Shown here: positions 42,945 through 52,416 of the stretch, piece after piece
How positions within the stretch are numbered: position 1 is the first letter of the stretch
How the letters are laid out: each line of letters opens with the position of its first letter
Source of the DNA: Methanomassiliicoccus sp.
GTDB taxonomy: Archaea > Thermoplasmatota > Thermoplasmata > Methanomassiliicoccales > Methanomassiliicoccaceae
Reading direction: 5' to 3'
NCBI GenBank assembly: GCA_018262895.1
Contig: JADFDJ010000001.1
Coordinates: 1 to 64,000 of the forward strand
Length of the DNA: 64,000 bases
Notes under the pieces: model-generated
Databases searched by the model: none
Told to the model about the DNA's origin: nothing
What the model saw: only the letters and a program-made list of their open reading frames with translations
Translations under genes and position numbers: made by a program

Positions 42945-43867
42945 TTGCTCTTCACCTCCATACCATCATCAAGGATCAGGTACAGGGTCTGGCTTCCGGC
43001 GGCATTGACCACGAAGGCGATGTCCTGCTGCCACGTCGCCCCCGGCTGCAGCTCGAACTGGTAGGACCTCCCCAGTCCGGGGGAGATATCCACCGTCTGC
43101 GCGGGTTCGAAGGGCGAGGTGTTGTTGGGCGCCTTGTCCAGGGAGAGGACGAGGTGGAACATCTCGGGGGTGCTCAGGTGCGATCTCACGGTCACCTTCA
43201 TCAGGCCCGCCTGGCCCTGGGCCAGGACGCTGGGAAGGCTGTCCATGTCGCCATCGACACCTACGATGTGCAGCTCCGAGTACTCCTCGGCGACGGGCTT
43301 GGCGCCCAGTCCCTGGACCGCCAGCGCTGCCAGCGCCACCACGGCCACGGCGAGGAGGGCGGATACGACCCGCTCTCCCGACGATAGGCTCGGCCTGCTC
43401 AGCCTAGGGGTGCTGTAGAGCACGAACTGGTCCTCCGGGGGGGTGCGTGCCCGGCGCGTCAAAGCTATCCAGGAGGCGGTGTACGTTATCGCGATCGCCT
43501 CCACCGCCACCACCCAGACATCGAAGTTCAGGATTCCCCTTGTTATTACGGTGCCCGCCAATGCCATGACCGCAGAGCCCAGGAGCGAACCGAGGATGAG
43601 CCTCTCCAGGAGGGATATGGTCATGGTGTGCTCGTCACGCCGCGCCGTGAAGGAGGGGGCGATGACGGCCTTGCGTCCGGGGAAGAGCGCGGACACGATG
43701 GCGTACCCAGGGGCGAAGAACACCGCCAGGAACCCCAATGTCCATCTTACCACGCCCTGCACGTCGATGAGGGCCAGGAGGACCGAGACGGTCACGATCG
43801 CACAGACCGCAACCAGGTCATATGGCTTGCCCGGTCCAACGTATAACCTAACCGCCTTGTTTGCCAT
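42920..43867 (-). CDS. DUF1616 membrane protein
   Basis: 315 residues from ATG 43867 (a GTG at 43891 is also in frame). Four N-terminal helices with the family segment WTLGFLAVFFAPGYAIVSALFPGRK and LLERLILGSLLGSAV are followed by one more helix and an extracytoplasmic beta domain (SELHIVGVDGDM...). DUF1616 proteins occur widely in archaea near surface glycosylation and sorting genes; no reaction is known. Here it lies among glycosyltransferases, upstream of a CPBP protease. A role in handling surface proteins or glycan export is an inference from context. Confidence 0.85.
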   Translation of the reverse strand: MANKAVRLYVGPGKPYDLVAVCAIVTVSVLLALIDVQGVVRWTLGFLAVFFAPGYAIVSALFPGRKAVIAPSFTARRDEHTMTISLLERLILGSLLGSAVMALAGTVITRGILNFDVWVVAVEAIAITYTASWIALTRRARTPPEDQFVLYSTPRLSRPSLSSGERVVSALLAVAVVALAALAVQGLGAKPVAEEYSELHIVGVDGDMDSLPSVLAQGQAGLMKVTVRSHLSTPEMFHLVLSLDKAPNNTSPFEPAQTVDISPGLGRSYQFELQPGATWQQDIAFVVNAAGSQTLYLILDDGMEVKSNWLILQIT

Positions 43868-43917
43868 ATGACGACCCTTGATCTGCTGCACATCTTTGCA
43901 ACTTAACGTTCATGTAC

Positions 43918-45027
43918 TTATCGGTCCCCCGTCAGCCCCGATATCAGGTCCCTGAGCCGGGGGCCCACCTCCTCCCAGGAGTACCTCTCCGACACCAGCT
44001 GCAGCCCCCTGGCACCCAGGGCGTCGGCTCCCGAGGGGTCCCGCAGCAGGGCGATGGTCTGGGCCGCGAAATCGTCCCGGTCCTTGCCCACCATGCAGTT
44101 GACCCCGTGCTCCAGCTCCGGTATGCCCTCCAGGGCCAGGGGGCTCACCACCGTGGCCCTACCCACCGAGAGCATGTCGATGACCTTGGTGAGTATGCCC
44201 ACCCCCTTCCACATGGGGGCCACGCACACGTCCGCCGCTGACAGCCACAGGTACAGGTCCGGAACGAAGCCCAGCATCCTCACCCCCGGCGGCGCTTCCT
44301 CCCCCAATGAGCCCGAGCCGGCGATGAACAGCTCCGTGCCCGGTACCTCGCCGGCAACGCGGGGATGGAACTCCTTGGCGAGGTACCGCGCGGCATCGCG
44401 GTTGGGCATGTACCTCAGCGTGCCGAAGAAGAGCACCACCCTCGTCCCCTCGCTGATCCCCAGCTCCTTCCTCGCCTCCTCCCTTGTCCTCGTCAGGGAG
44501 CGCACCAGGGTCATGTCCGCGCACGTCGGGACCACCTCGAACCTGGAGGTGTCGAAGCCCAGGGAGCGGTAGGCCTCGACCTCCTTCTGCGACACCACCA
44601 GGACCCTCGTGGCCAGCCTTGCAAGGACCTTCTCCAGGAGCAGGTTTCCATACAGGAAGAGACCGGACTTGCCGAGGGTGGCGGAGAAGTCCTTGATGTT
44701 GCCGTGGTTATCCCATACCATGGGCACCCCCAGCATGCGCGCGGCCACCCCTCCGGCGAGGGAGTAGTAGGTCCCCTCGGCGAAGACCGCCGAGACCCTC
44801 CCCCTCCTGCCCTTCGTCAAGGTGCCCCAGGTGATGGCCAGCTCGTTGAGCACGAAGGTCACGTAGCGGAAGAAGCGGTTCCTCGACTGGTCGAAGGTCA
44901 TCTTGTCCAGTGCCCCCGTGGGTATGGGCACCACATCGAACCACTGCGAGAGAAGGTACAGGAGCTTGGGCGTCCTCTCCGAGTTGGTGGGGTCCACTGC
45001 CACCTTGGGCACGAACGCGATCCTCAT
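43918..45027 (-). CDS. Family-4-like glycosyltransferase
   Basis: 369 residues, GT-B fold. MRIAFVPKVAVDPTNSERTPKL opens it; VVSQKEVEAYRSLG, VVLFFGTLRYMPNRDAARYL and VRMLGFVPDLYLWLSAADVCVAPMW mark the C-terminal half with the sugar-nucleotide site. KVIDMLSVGRATV carries the conserved position for the last acidic residue, here Asp. Its ATG overlaps the stop of the upstream glycosyltransferase by 4 bp. Donor and acceptor unknown; the two are expressed together and likely add consecutive sugars. Confidence 0.84.
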   Translation of the reverse strand: MRIAFVPKVAVDPTNSERTPKLLYLLSQWFDVVPIPTGALDKMTFDQSRNRFFRYVTFVLNELAITWGTLTKGRRGRVSAVFAEGTYYSLAGGVAARMLGVPMVWDNHGNIKDFSATLGKSGLFLYGNLLLEKVLARLATRVLVVSQKEVEAYRSLGFDTSRFEVVPTCADMTLVRSLTRTREEARKELGISEGTRVVLFFGTLRYMPNRDAARYLAKEFHPRVAGEVPGTELFIAGSGSLGEEAPPGVRMLGFVPDLYLWLSAADVCVAPMWKGVGILTKVIDMLSVGRATVVSPLALEGIPELEHGVNCMVGKDRDDFAAQTIALLRDPSGADALGARGLQLVSERYSWEEVGPRLRDLISGLTGDR

Positions 45028-46217
45028 CCGTCCCTCCGGCTATAGATATCCAATAACCGCTCGGCCCCCACATCGAAGCTGAAGTCCCGGAGGGCCACCT
45101 CCCGGGCCCGAGCCCCCATGCGGTCCAGGCCCACGGCGTCCTCGAGAAGGGAGCGCAGCTCCGCCGCCATCTCCTCCGGCCCCGGTGGCAGCATGGCCCC
45201 GGCCCCCTCGTCCACGATGTCGCTCTTGAGCCCCCGGGCGAAGGAGGTGGCGATGGGGACCCCGCAGGATATGGACTCGATAGCGGTGAACGGGAAGAGG
45301 TCGGTGCGCGAGGCCACCAGCAGCATGTCGGCAGCGTTGTACAGCGCGGCCATGTCCGCCTGGTCCAGGCGGTCTGTCATGATCCTCACATTGTCCTCCA
45401 GGCCGCTGGTCCTCACCATCTCCCGCAGCACAGGCTCCTGGGGCCCAGTTCCCTTGAGGATGAGGAGGCAGTCCGGGTCCCCCACGCGGAGGAAGGATAG
45501 GGCCTTGACCATGAGGTCCATCCCCTTGTTCTCGTGCATGCGTCCGATGGACAGGAGGACGTTCTGGCCCTCCTCCACACCGAACCGCGCCCGGGAGTCC
45601 TCCTTGTTCAGGGGGCGGTAGACGTCGGTGTCGACGCCGGAGTGGACCACGGGGGCGATCCTCTCCTCCGGCACCCCGGCCTCCTGGAGATGTTGGGCGG
45701 CAGAGCGGGACCGGGGTATTACCGCCCGGCAGCCGTTGGTGACCGCCTTCCCCAGCGTCCGGTAGTACTGCTTCTGGAGCCACCCCATGGGGCCCTGCAT
45801 GTAAATGTCCAGCTCCTGCCAGATGTACATGTCCGGCCCCCGGTCGCGGGTGGCCGCCCATGTGAGGTACGTCCCCGGCTGGAACACCTCACCGGACTGC
45901 ACCACGTCAAGGTGCTCCCTGTAGATCTCCTCCCTCAGGCTCGGGGTGAGGGGTGCAAGGGACGGGGGGAACATCCACGGCAGCCGGGTGGGTATGTAGT
46001 CCATCCTCACCCCGCCCAGATCCCCCGTGCTCTGGGGCCGGTAGGCATCGGCGACAAAGATCGTGACCTCGTTCCCCCTGCGCACCAGCCGCCGCCCGGT
46101 CTCCACTATGTTCAGGTCCTGGTCCGTGCCCGGCCTGAGGCCTGCGGTGCGCATGACGCTGGCATCGGCCTGGACGTCGGCCGTCTTGGTGATGAGATTG
46201 ACCAGTCCTATCCTCAT
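45024..46217 (-). CDS. Family-4 glycosyltransferase
   Basis: 397 residues. ATG 46217 is chosen: MRIGLVNLITKTADVQADAS starts the Rossmann fold, and the open frame upstream lies within the preceding gene. It has VVHSGVDTDVYRPLN, VLLSIGRMHENKGMDLM, and FPFTAIESISCGVPIATS with the conserved Glu pair. It sits 2 bp after the stop of the GT-C-like membrane protein and overlaps the next glycosyltransferase by 4 bp, forming a tight three-gene unit. Confidence 0.87.
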   Translation of the reverse strand: MRIGLVNLITKTADVQADASVMRTAGLRPGTDQDLNIVETGRRLVRRGNEVTIFVADAYRPQSTGDLGGVRMDYIPTRLPWMFPPSLAPLTPSLREEIYREHLDVVQSGEVFQPGTYLTWAATRDRGPDMYIWQELDIYMQGPMGWLQKQYYRTLGKAVTNGCRAVIPRSRSAAQHLQEAGVPEERIAPVVHSGVDTDVYRPLNKEDSRARFGVEEGQNVLLSIGRMHENKGMDLMVKALSFLRVGDPDCLLILKGTGPQEPVLREMVRTSGLEDNVRIMTDRLDQADMAALYNAADMLLVASRTDLFPFTAIESISCGVPIATSFARGLKSDIVDEGAGAMLPPGPEEMAAELRSLLEDAVGLDRMGARAREVALRDFSFDVGAERLLDIYSRRDG

Positions 46218-46219
46218 GA

Positions 46220-47911
46220 CTATGCCCCTCTGATGTACATGACCCAAGCTCCCCCGTTGTCGTAGACCCGATAGTTGTACGGCGCCTGATCGCGGTAGAA
46301 ATCGTACATGCCGATGGTACCCCACTGCCTGTACCACATCTCCGTGGTATCATCGAAGAGGATCGTCCCCCCGCCGTAGAACCTGGCTATGTTCCCTATG
46401 GACATGTTGTACAGTGCGCTGATCTTGATGCGGTCGAACTGCTCCCCTGCATCGTCCCATACATCGACAGGGTAGAAGCCCCCTCCCACGATGGTGTGGG
46501 GAGCGTTCCCGGCCAAGAAGTCGGCAACGTCCACCGCCCGGTCGTTGTTGATGTACAGCGCCTCCTGGTAGAATATGGTGGAGGCGGCCGCCACCACCAC
46601 CAGGGAGATGGCCACGCTGAGCCCTGCGCGGACCACCTTCTTCCTGTTGGTGATCAGTATGGGCACGAAGATTATGGGCGCCACCAGGGCAAGGTACAGT
46701 ATTCCCCGGTCGTACAGCTGCCCGTTGAAGAAGGCCATATCCAAGGGGATTATGCCCAGGGGCAGCAGGAACAGTGCCAGTATGTTCCGGGGGAAGTTGA
46801 CGTGACGTCTGTTCTTGGACAGCAGGTAAATGAGCAGCGCCAGGAGGGTGAGCGCCAGGAACACGCCCAGCATACCTGTCCTCAGCTGCGGGTACAGAAC
46901 ACCCAGTATGTTCTCCGAGGTGCCCCTCATGGCCCACTGCTCGGACACGCTCTCCTGCACCTGCCCCAGCATGAACAGGCGGTTGGAGATGAACTGGACG
47001 AGGTTGAGGGAGAAGGAGGAGGCCCCCGTGAAGAACCATCCCAGCCAAATGAGGATGAACACCCCCACCGGCCACGGACGCTCCCAGCGCGTCGGCCTTC
47101 GGAGGCCGATCGTGAAGTAGAGGATGCGGTTGAACACCTCCTTAATGGCGATGGCCCCCAGCACGAAGATGAGGGTGGTGGGATGGGAGACCACGATGAA
47201 GGCGAAGAGCATGAGGGCGGCATACAGCCACTCCCGGCCCTCACGTTCCAAACACACGAAGATGAGCAGCCCGGCCACCAGGCCCATGGACTGCGGGGAG
47301 TAGTTGAACTGTAGCCACACGTTGGCGAAGGCCGCGAACAGGAACGCCAGGCGGTGGTCCATTCGGGGCACGTAGGTCCTGGCGAAAAGGTATATGGCCG
47401 CCACCGTCAGGGTAGCGGCGAAGATGGGGTAGAGCCTGAGGAACAGCAGCGCGGGGGGATCGCCCAGGAGGGCGAAGGAGGCGCCCAGGACGAAGAACCC
47501 GGGGTAGTTGTACGCGTAATTATAAGCCGCCGTGTTCGGCACGATGCCCTCCCGGACTATGGCCAACGAGGCGTCGTAATGAACGTACGAGTCCCACACC
47601 GTGGGGTACTTCTCGAACATCGCGGGTGCGCACCACAGGGCCAGGAACAGCAGCATGGACTGGACGAAGAACACCGACTCCGTGCCCGTGCGCAGGCCGA
47701 TGGCAAGGGATATCACCAAGAACAGGATGCCGATCCAGTAACCCATCGGAAGCAGGCCGAAGAGCCCGAAGGGGGTTCCCAGGGGAACGTACTGGACCTC
47801 ATATCCGAAAGAGGAAACGATGCATATGGCCATGCCTGAAAGGCTCAGCGCATACAGGAAAGAAGGGCGAATGTCGTACTCCGACCTGCTCACGACTTCC
47901 CTACGAGGCAT
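46220..47911 (-). CDS. Polytopic membrane protein, probable GT-C glycosyltransferase or polymerase
   Basis: 563 residues with 11-13 helices and a C-terminal extracytoplasmic domain (about 470-563). In the first outer loop, DSYVHYDASLAIVREG holds acidic residues where GT-C enzymes have their DxD/ExD site. GT-C enzymes use polyprenyl-phosphate sugars to glycosylate lipid or protein acceptors outside the cell. An O-antigen-polymerase-like role is the alternative. TATATA centred near 47939 lies 27-28 bp before ATG 47911, so the mRNA is likely leaderless. First gene of a run that continues with two family-4 glycosyltransferases. Confidence 0.7.
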   Translation of the reverse strand: MPRREVVSRSEYDIRPSFLYALSLSGMAICIVSSFGYEVQYVPLGTPFGLFGLLPMGYWIGILFLVISLAIGLRTGTESVFFVQSMLLFLALWCAPAMFEKYPTVWDSYVHYDASLAIVREGIVPNTAAYNYAYNYPGFFVLGASFALLGDPPALLFLRLYPIFAATLTVAAIYLFARTYVPRMDHRLAFLFAAFANVWLQFNYSPQSMGLVAGLLIFVCLEREGREWLYAALMLFAFIVVSHPTTLIFVLGAIAIKEVFNRILYFTIGLRRPTRWERPWPVGVFILIWLGWFFTGASSFSLNLVQFISNRLFMLGQVQESVSEQWAMRGTSENILGVLYPQLRTGMLGVFLALTLLALLIYLLSKNRRHVNFPRNILALFLLPLGIIPLDMAFFNGQLYDRGILYLALVAPIIFVPILITNRKKVVRAGLSVAISLVVVAAASTIFYQEALYINNDRAVDVADFLAGNAPHTIVGGGFYPVDVWDDAGEQFDRIKISALYNMSIGNIARFYGGGTILFDDTTEMWYRQWGTIGMYDFYRDQAPYNYRVYDNGGAWVMYIRGA

Positions 47912-47934
47912 CGCGGATTGGAAAATTGACTGGC

Positions 47935-47943
47935 CATATATAG
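47935..47943 (-). promoter_or_regulatory. TATA box of the GT-C/glycosyltransferase operon
   Basis: Reads CTATATATG on the minus strand, 27-28 bp before the start codon at 47911; leaderless transcription is expected. Confidence 0.65.
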
Positions 47944-48056
47944 TTACCTATAGCCATGCCACTGCTCCGGTCCACCATGGAAGGGGCAAAGGTTGAAATC
48001 GTCCCGCCGTGCATTGACCTGTACGGCCGCCATGGGCGGCCCCTTTGGGTGCTGAT

Positions 48057-48734
48057 ATGTGGTTCCCCGGACACCTCGCCTTCTCCCTTTTGATATGCCT
48101 TCCCTTCATCGTGTACTTGAAGAGGGAGAGGGCGCTGGCACTGTCCTTCCTGGGAGTCTTCGCGCTTCTCCCTGACTACATCCACCTGGGGGACCTCCGG
48201 GGGTTCTCCCACTCCTTCCTGGGGCTGGGAGCGATGCTCCTGGTGTTCCTGCTGCCCCTGATCCTGGCCTTCCGCCCCCGCCTTGCGCTGGTGCTGCTGG
48301 CTATCGCAGCGGCCGCGTCCCACCTGCTGGCGGACACGTACATAGGAACGGTGACCCCGTTCTACCCCTGGGACGATACCTGGTTCCAGGTACATGCCTT
48401 CAACAGCGCTTTCGATATCCGCACCGAGGTGGTGCTCTTCGGTGTGGCCGCCCTTGCCGTGACGGCACTTCGTCCCCTGGAGGCCCTCCGTTCCATCGAC
48501 AGCTTCGACGGTCGGGAGCGCGGTGCCCTGATGGTGACCTCCGCCCTGGTAATCGCCATGGCCGGGCTTCAGGCAGTGTACTTCCTCATAGTCTCCCAGG
48601 GTCCTGGACTGGACCTCTTCCGCTCCCTTCTGGTGGCCGCGTTCGCGGCGAGCGTGCTATTTTCATCAGCCTTTTTTATAAAGACAGTGGTCAAAAAGCA
48701 CCATCCGAAATCCATTTCGATAGCAGTAAAATGA
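48057..48734 (+). CDS. DUF457/YdjM-like membrane-bound metal-dependent hydrolase homologue
   Basis: About 225 residues, six to seven helices. The family pattern is visible: WFPGHLAFSLL at the N-terminus, LLPDYIHLGDL, FSHSFLGL and ASHLLADTYIG. The His and Asp residues in these places form the likely metal site. ATG 48057 is chosen; an in-frame TTG lies 12 bp upstream. Activity is poorly known. It is divergent from the GT-C operon and precedes a run of plus-strand glycosyltransferases. Confidence 0.7.
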   Translation: MWFPGHLAFSLLICLPFIVYLKRERALALSFLGVFALLPDYIHLGDLRGFSHSFLGLGAMLLVFLLPLILAFRPRLALVLLAIAAAASHLLADTYIGTVTPFYPWDDTWFQVHAFNSAFDIRTEVVLFGVAALAVTALRPLEALRSIDSFDGRERGALMVTSALVIAMAGLQAVYFLIVSQGPGLDLFRSLLVAAFAASVLFSSAFFIKTVVKKHHPKSISIAVK

Positions 48735-48770
48735 ACATCTGGCTAGGTACCGGGATAACCTTTATATATA

Positions 48771-48780
48771 CGCTAATCTA
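48771..48780 (+). promoter_or_regulatory. TATA box of the downstream glycosyltransferase operon
   Basis: TTTATATATA, strong match. Transcription near 48802 would give a leader of about 125 nt before ATG 48926, and probably drives the five-gene unit to 54827. Confidence 0.55.
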
Positions 48781-48925
48781 AATAAATTTTCAAGGTGAAA
48801 GGACACCATCGGTAGTTTAGATCGATATATGAGGGGGGACGAAAAAGCATGGCCAGTGTTGGTTTCGAGAAACTTTCGGATGCTATTAATACTCGGATTG
48901 TGGTATCCCAGGGAATGTGGTTGTG

Positions 48926-49777
48926 ATGGCGAACAAGATAGTCGTCATGATACCCGCGTTGAACGAAGAACGCAGCATCGGGAAAGTTATCGATGATATC
49001 CCACGAAAAGAACTTATGAGGCGTGGGTTCGATGTTCGCGTTGTTGTTGTGGATGGCCAGTCCACCGACAGGACCTTGGCCATCGCACGTGAGAAGGGCG
49101 CTTACATCCTTGTCCAAAAGGGACGTGGCAAGGGAATAGGCGTTAGGCAGGCCATTGCACTATGCGATCCCCGTGAGGTGGTACCGAAGGTGCTCGCCCT
49201 CACCGGAGGCCTGTGCGCCAAGTTCTCCGATCTGGCGTCCATGCTCGACGCCAAGTACCTGATCATGCTGGACGCTGACGGCACTTACCCGCCGAGGTAC
49301 ATACTCGACGTTGTCTCCACCCTCGAGGAGGGCGCAGACGTGGTCATGGGCTCCCGCTTCCTGGGCAGCATCGCCGATGGGGCCATGACCCCGTTGAACC
49401 ATTTCGGGAACATCCTCCTCAGCGACATAGCGACGCTCCTTTACCAGCAGCGGTGTACAGACCTGTGCACTGGCATGTGGGGGTTCAACGGCCAGGCCCT
49501 CAGGACCTTGGAGCTCAGCTCCAAGCACTTCGAGCTGGAGGCCGAGCTCTTCGCCGAGTCCGTGAAGAAGGGTCTGAACGTCAAGGAGATCCCCATCCAC
49601 TACCTCCCACGGGCCGGCGAGACCAAGCTGGTTCCCCTGAAGGCCGGTGTGACCATCGTGACCAAGCTGTTCGAGAGGCGCTTCTGGAGCGCTGCCGGGG
49701 AGTTCGACGTCAAGATGGCCAAGAAGACCGAGAGGGCAGAGCCGTTCTCTTTCCTTATACCAATGCGCCACATCTAG
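48926..49777 (+). CDS. Family-2 glycosyltransferase, DPM1/polyprenyl-phosphate type
   Basis: 283 residues. MANKIVVMIPALNEERSIGKVI opens a GT-A fold; YLIMLDADGTYPP holds the DxD motif and GSRFLG the acceptor loop. This resembles dolichyl-phosphate sugar synthases, with an insertion of about 30 residues (REVVPKVLALTGGLCAKFSD) before the DxD strand that is not usual. It lacks the C-terminal membrane helices of some members. It would make a polyprenyl-phosphate sugar, the donor used by GT-C enzymes such as the one in the divergent operon. Confidence 0.82.
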   Translation: MANKIVVMIPALNEERSIGKVIDDIPRKELMRRGFDVRVVVVDGQSTDRTLAIAREKGAYILVQKGRGKGIGVRQAIALCDPREVVPKVLALTGGLCAKFSDLASMLDAKYLIMLDADGTYPPRYILDVVSTLEEGADVVMGSRFLGSIADGAMTPLNHFGNILLSDIATLLYQQRCTDLCTGMWGFNGQALRTLELSSKHFELEAELFAESVKKGLNVKEIPIHYLPRAGETKLVPLKAGVTIVTKLFERRFWSAAGEFDVKMAKKTERAEPFSFLIPMRHI

Positions 49778-49786
49778 GGGAAGCCG

Positions 49787-50974
49787 ATGCGCGTGGCCAT
49801 GGTCAGCCCAGAGTTCCTCAGCTGGGGCGGGGTTGGAAGCTACATGAAGCAGCTAGCCGACCATCTGTCACCGGAGCATGAGGTGCACGTCATATGCCTG
49901 GGCAAGGAGGGGAGCGCCCCTCAGGTGGAGAACATCACTCTTCACGTGCTCGGCACCGCTGAGGACACCTTCATGTACAACAACCAGTTCCAGGTGGCAC
50001 TGTGGCGGTCGTTCGACAAGCTCCACCGTGAGAACCAGTTCGACATCATGCACGCGAACCACGCGCAGATGGCGGACATCATGTTCAAGGTCCTGGGGGA
50101 TAGGGTGCCCTCCGTCACCACTGTGCACAGCACCATCGGCTCGCAGCGCATGGGCACCAGGTACTCGGGCCTGCCGGCCAACAAGCTGGAGATGTCGGAG
50201 AAGATGACGCTCCTGCTCCTCCCCCTGCTGACCACCCTAGAGAAGGTCTACATGAAGAGGTCCTCCTCTCTGATCTACGTGTCCGAGTTCATAAGAGACT
50301 GGTGCCAGGACCGCATAGGGGCGACGTGCCCGTCGGAGGTCATCCACAACGGGATCGACACCGACCTGTTCTCCCCGCGGGGCCGCGACGAGTGCCTCGC
50401 CCATTTCCCAGACCTGGAGGGGGCGGAGGAGATCGTACTGTTCTCGGGGCGCATGATCGCCCTCAAGGGCATCGCCACGGCGATAGAGGCCGCCTCGATG
50501 CTCGATCCCTCCATATCGCCGACGTTCGTGTTCGCCGGAAGCGGTAACGCCGAGCAGTGGAAGGCCATGGCCGCCAAGGCCGGGCTGTCCCCGGACGAGT
50601 GCCGTTTTATCGGACCGGTGAGCTATCGGGAGATGCCTTATCTCTATCCCCTCGCTTCCCTGTTCATGCTTCCTTCGTACTCGGAGAGCTTCCCCATGAC
50701 CTTGTTGGAGGCCATGGCGTCAGGGACGCCGGTCGTTGCCAGCAGGGTGGGAGGGGTCCCGGAGATGATACTTGACGGAACCACCGGCCTTCTCGTCCCT
50801 CCTAAGGACGCGTCCGCCCTGGCGCGCAGCATCGAGACCGTGCTCGGCGACAAGACCCTGGCCAGAAAGATGTCCGCCGACGCCCGGGCCCGGGTGCTGG
50901 AGGAGTTCAGCGCGGAGGTCATGGCTCGCCGGACCGCTGAGGTGTACAAAAGGACCGTGGAGGCTTGGGCTTGA
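49787..50974 (+). CDS. Family-4 glycosyltransferase
   Basis: 395 residues. MRVAMVSPEFLSWGGVGSYMKQL is a typical N-terminal GT-B opening. VIHNGIDTDLFSPRG, EIVLFSGRMIALKGI and PSYSESFPMTLLEAMASGTPVVAS complete the pattern with both conserved Glu. It starts 9 bp after the previous gene with GGGGAAG as ribosome-binding site. Its TGA overlaps the TTG start of the radical SAM gene. Confidence 0.88.
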   Translation: MRVAMVSPEFLSWGGVGSYMKQLADHLSPEHEVHVICLGKEGSAPQVENITLHVLGTAEDTFMYNNQFQVALWRSFDKLHRENQFDIMHANHAQMADIMFKVLGDRVPSVTTVHSTIGSQRMGTRYSGLPANKLEMSEKMTLLLLPLLTTLEKVYMKRSSSLIYVSEFIRDWCQDRIGATCPSEVIHNGIDTDLFSPRGRDECLAHFPDLEGAEEIVLFSGRMIALKGIATAIEAASMLDPSISPTFVFAGSGNAEQWKAMAAKAGLSPDECRFIGPVSYREMPYLYPLASLFMLPSYSESFPMTLLEAMASGTPVVASRVGGVPEMILDGTTGLLVPPKDASALARSIETVLGDKTLARKMSADARARVLEEFSAEVMARRTAEVYKRTVEAWA

Positions 50975-52407
50975 AGGTCCTTCTCATCAACCCGCCCCGG
51001 CACCAGGGGGTGTCGGTGATCCGCGAGGAGCGCTGCGAGGTCACGGAACGCTACTCCGTCCTGGAGCCGTACTCCCTCCTCCAGACCGGGGCCCTGCTGC
51101 GCAACGGAGGCCACCAGGTCGACCTCATAGACCTCAACGGGAGGGACCTGAGCTATGACGCGCTGCAGGCCAAGGTCAGGGAGTTCCGCCCGGACGCGGC
51201 CGTGTATAGATTCACGCCCACCACCTTTGACTGGGACCAGAAGGCCGCGTCCACCGTGAAGGAGGTGGACAAGGACGTGCCCACCGTGGGCATATGCTGG
51301 ACCCTCCACACCATGCCCAAGCAGGTCCTGACCGAAGCACCGGACCAGGACATATACGTCCGCCAGGACTACGAGGTCGTGGCACCAGCGGTGGTGGACG
51401 CGCTCAGCAAGGGTACTCCTCTCGATCAGGTGAAGGGCATATCCTTCCGTAACAACGGCGAGATCGTCAACAACCCTGCGGCAACGCCACTCAAGGAATA
51501 TGACTCCATGCCCCTGCCGGCGTACGACCTGCTGCCGGACCTCAAGCCGTACTATGTCACCGCGCCCGCGGGACGGCCGTTCACCATCCTCTACACGAGC
51601 AAGGGCTGCCCGTTCAAGTGCTCCTTCTGCACCGTGGCCGGAACGCCGTGGAAGATGCGGACCGCGCCGCACATCATCGAGGAGCTAAGATATCTGAAGG
51701 AGCACTACGGCCTCAGGACCGCGTCCTTCTTCGACGAGACGTTCACGTTCAACCGCCAGCGGGTGGTGGACATCTGCAAGGCCCTCAAGGAGGAGGACCT
51801 GCGGATCAAGTGGTACTGTAACACCCGCGCCCACCTCGTGGACCGTGAGCTTCTTGCCCTCATGCGCTCCGCCGGCTGCCGGGGCATGTCCTTCGGCATC
51901 GAGTCCGGAAGCCAGCGCATCTTGGACTCGGTGGAAAAGCATATCAGCGTGCAGCAGTGCCGCGATGCCATACTGAACGCCAAGGCCGAGAACATCAAGG
52001 TGCTGTGCTCGTTCATCTTCGGCCTCCCGGGCGAGGACTGGGACAGCGTCAACGAGACGCTGCAGTTCGTGCGCGAGACCCTGCCGACGTCAGCGCAGTT
52101 CAACGTCGCCGTCCCCTACCCGGGCACGAGGCTCCACGAGCAGATCTACGGTTTACCGGGCTTAGAGGAGCCTGACTTCCGCCAGCTGTACCAGCACGCT
52201 TCCGTTGTCGGCACCGAGAAGATGACCCCCCAGGACCTGGACAAGGCGCGGGAGATGGCGTACAAGACGCTGTACTCCTCCTCGCGGTGGTGGGGCTCGA
52301 ACATAAAGCACGTGCTCAAGGAGCCGTCGGACCTGTACCTGGCGTTCCGCTATGCGTTGAAGATCACCAACAACTACATGTTCCACGGCATGAAGGACGC
52401 GCACTAG
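50971..52407 (+). CDS. B12-binding-domain radical SAM enzyme in a glycan operon
   Basis: 478 residues. Start is TTG 50971, overlapping the previous stop as TTGA; a TTG two codons upstream is also in frame. Residues 1-150 form the B12-binding-like domain (KVLLINPPRHQGVSV, SLLQTGALLRNGGHQVDLID). The radical SAM core has the cluster motif CPFKCSFC (C213, C217, C220), then SFFDETFTFN and GIESGSQRILD. Related enzymes methylate or rearrange carbon skeletons of sugars, lipids and antibiotics at unreactive carbons. It lies between two glycosyltransferase genes, so it probably modifies a sugar or the lipid carrier. The exact reaction is unknown. Confidence 0.87.
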   Translation: MKVLLINPPRHQGVSVIREERCEVTERYSVLEPYSLLQTGALLRNGGHQVDLIDLNGRDLSYDALQAKVREFRPDAAVYRFTPTTFDWDQKAASTVKEVDKDVPTVGICWTLHTMPKQVLTEAPDQDIYVRQDYEVVAPAVVDALSKGTPLDQVKGISFRNNGEIVNNPAATPLKEYDSMPLPAYDLLPDLKPYYVTAPAGRPFTILYTSKGCPFKCSFCTVAGTPWKMRTAPHIIEELRYLKEHYGLRTASFFDETFTFNRQRVVDICKALKEEDLRIKWYCNTRAHLVDRELLALMRSAGCRGMSFGIESGSQRILDSVEKHISVQQCRDAILNAKAENIKVLCSFIFGLPGEDWDSVNETLQFVRETLPTSAQFNVAVPYPGTRLHEQIYGLPGLEEPDFRQLYQHASVVGTEKMTPQDLDKAREMAYKTLYSSSRWWGSNIKHVLKEPSDLYLAFRYALKITNNYMFHGMKDAH

Positions 52408-52416
52408 GTGAACGCA

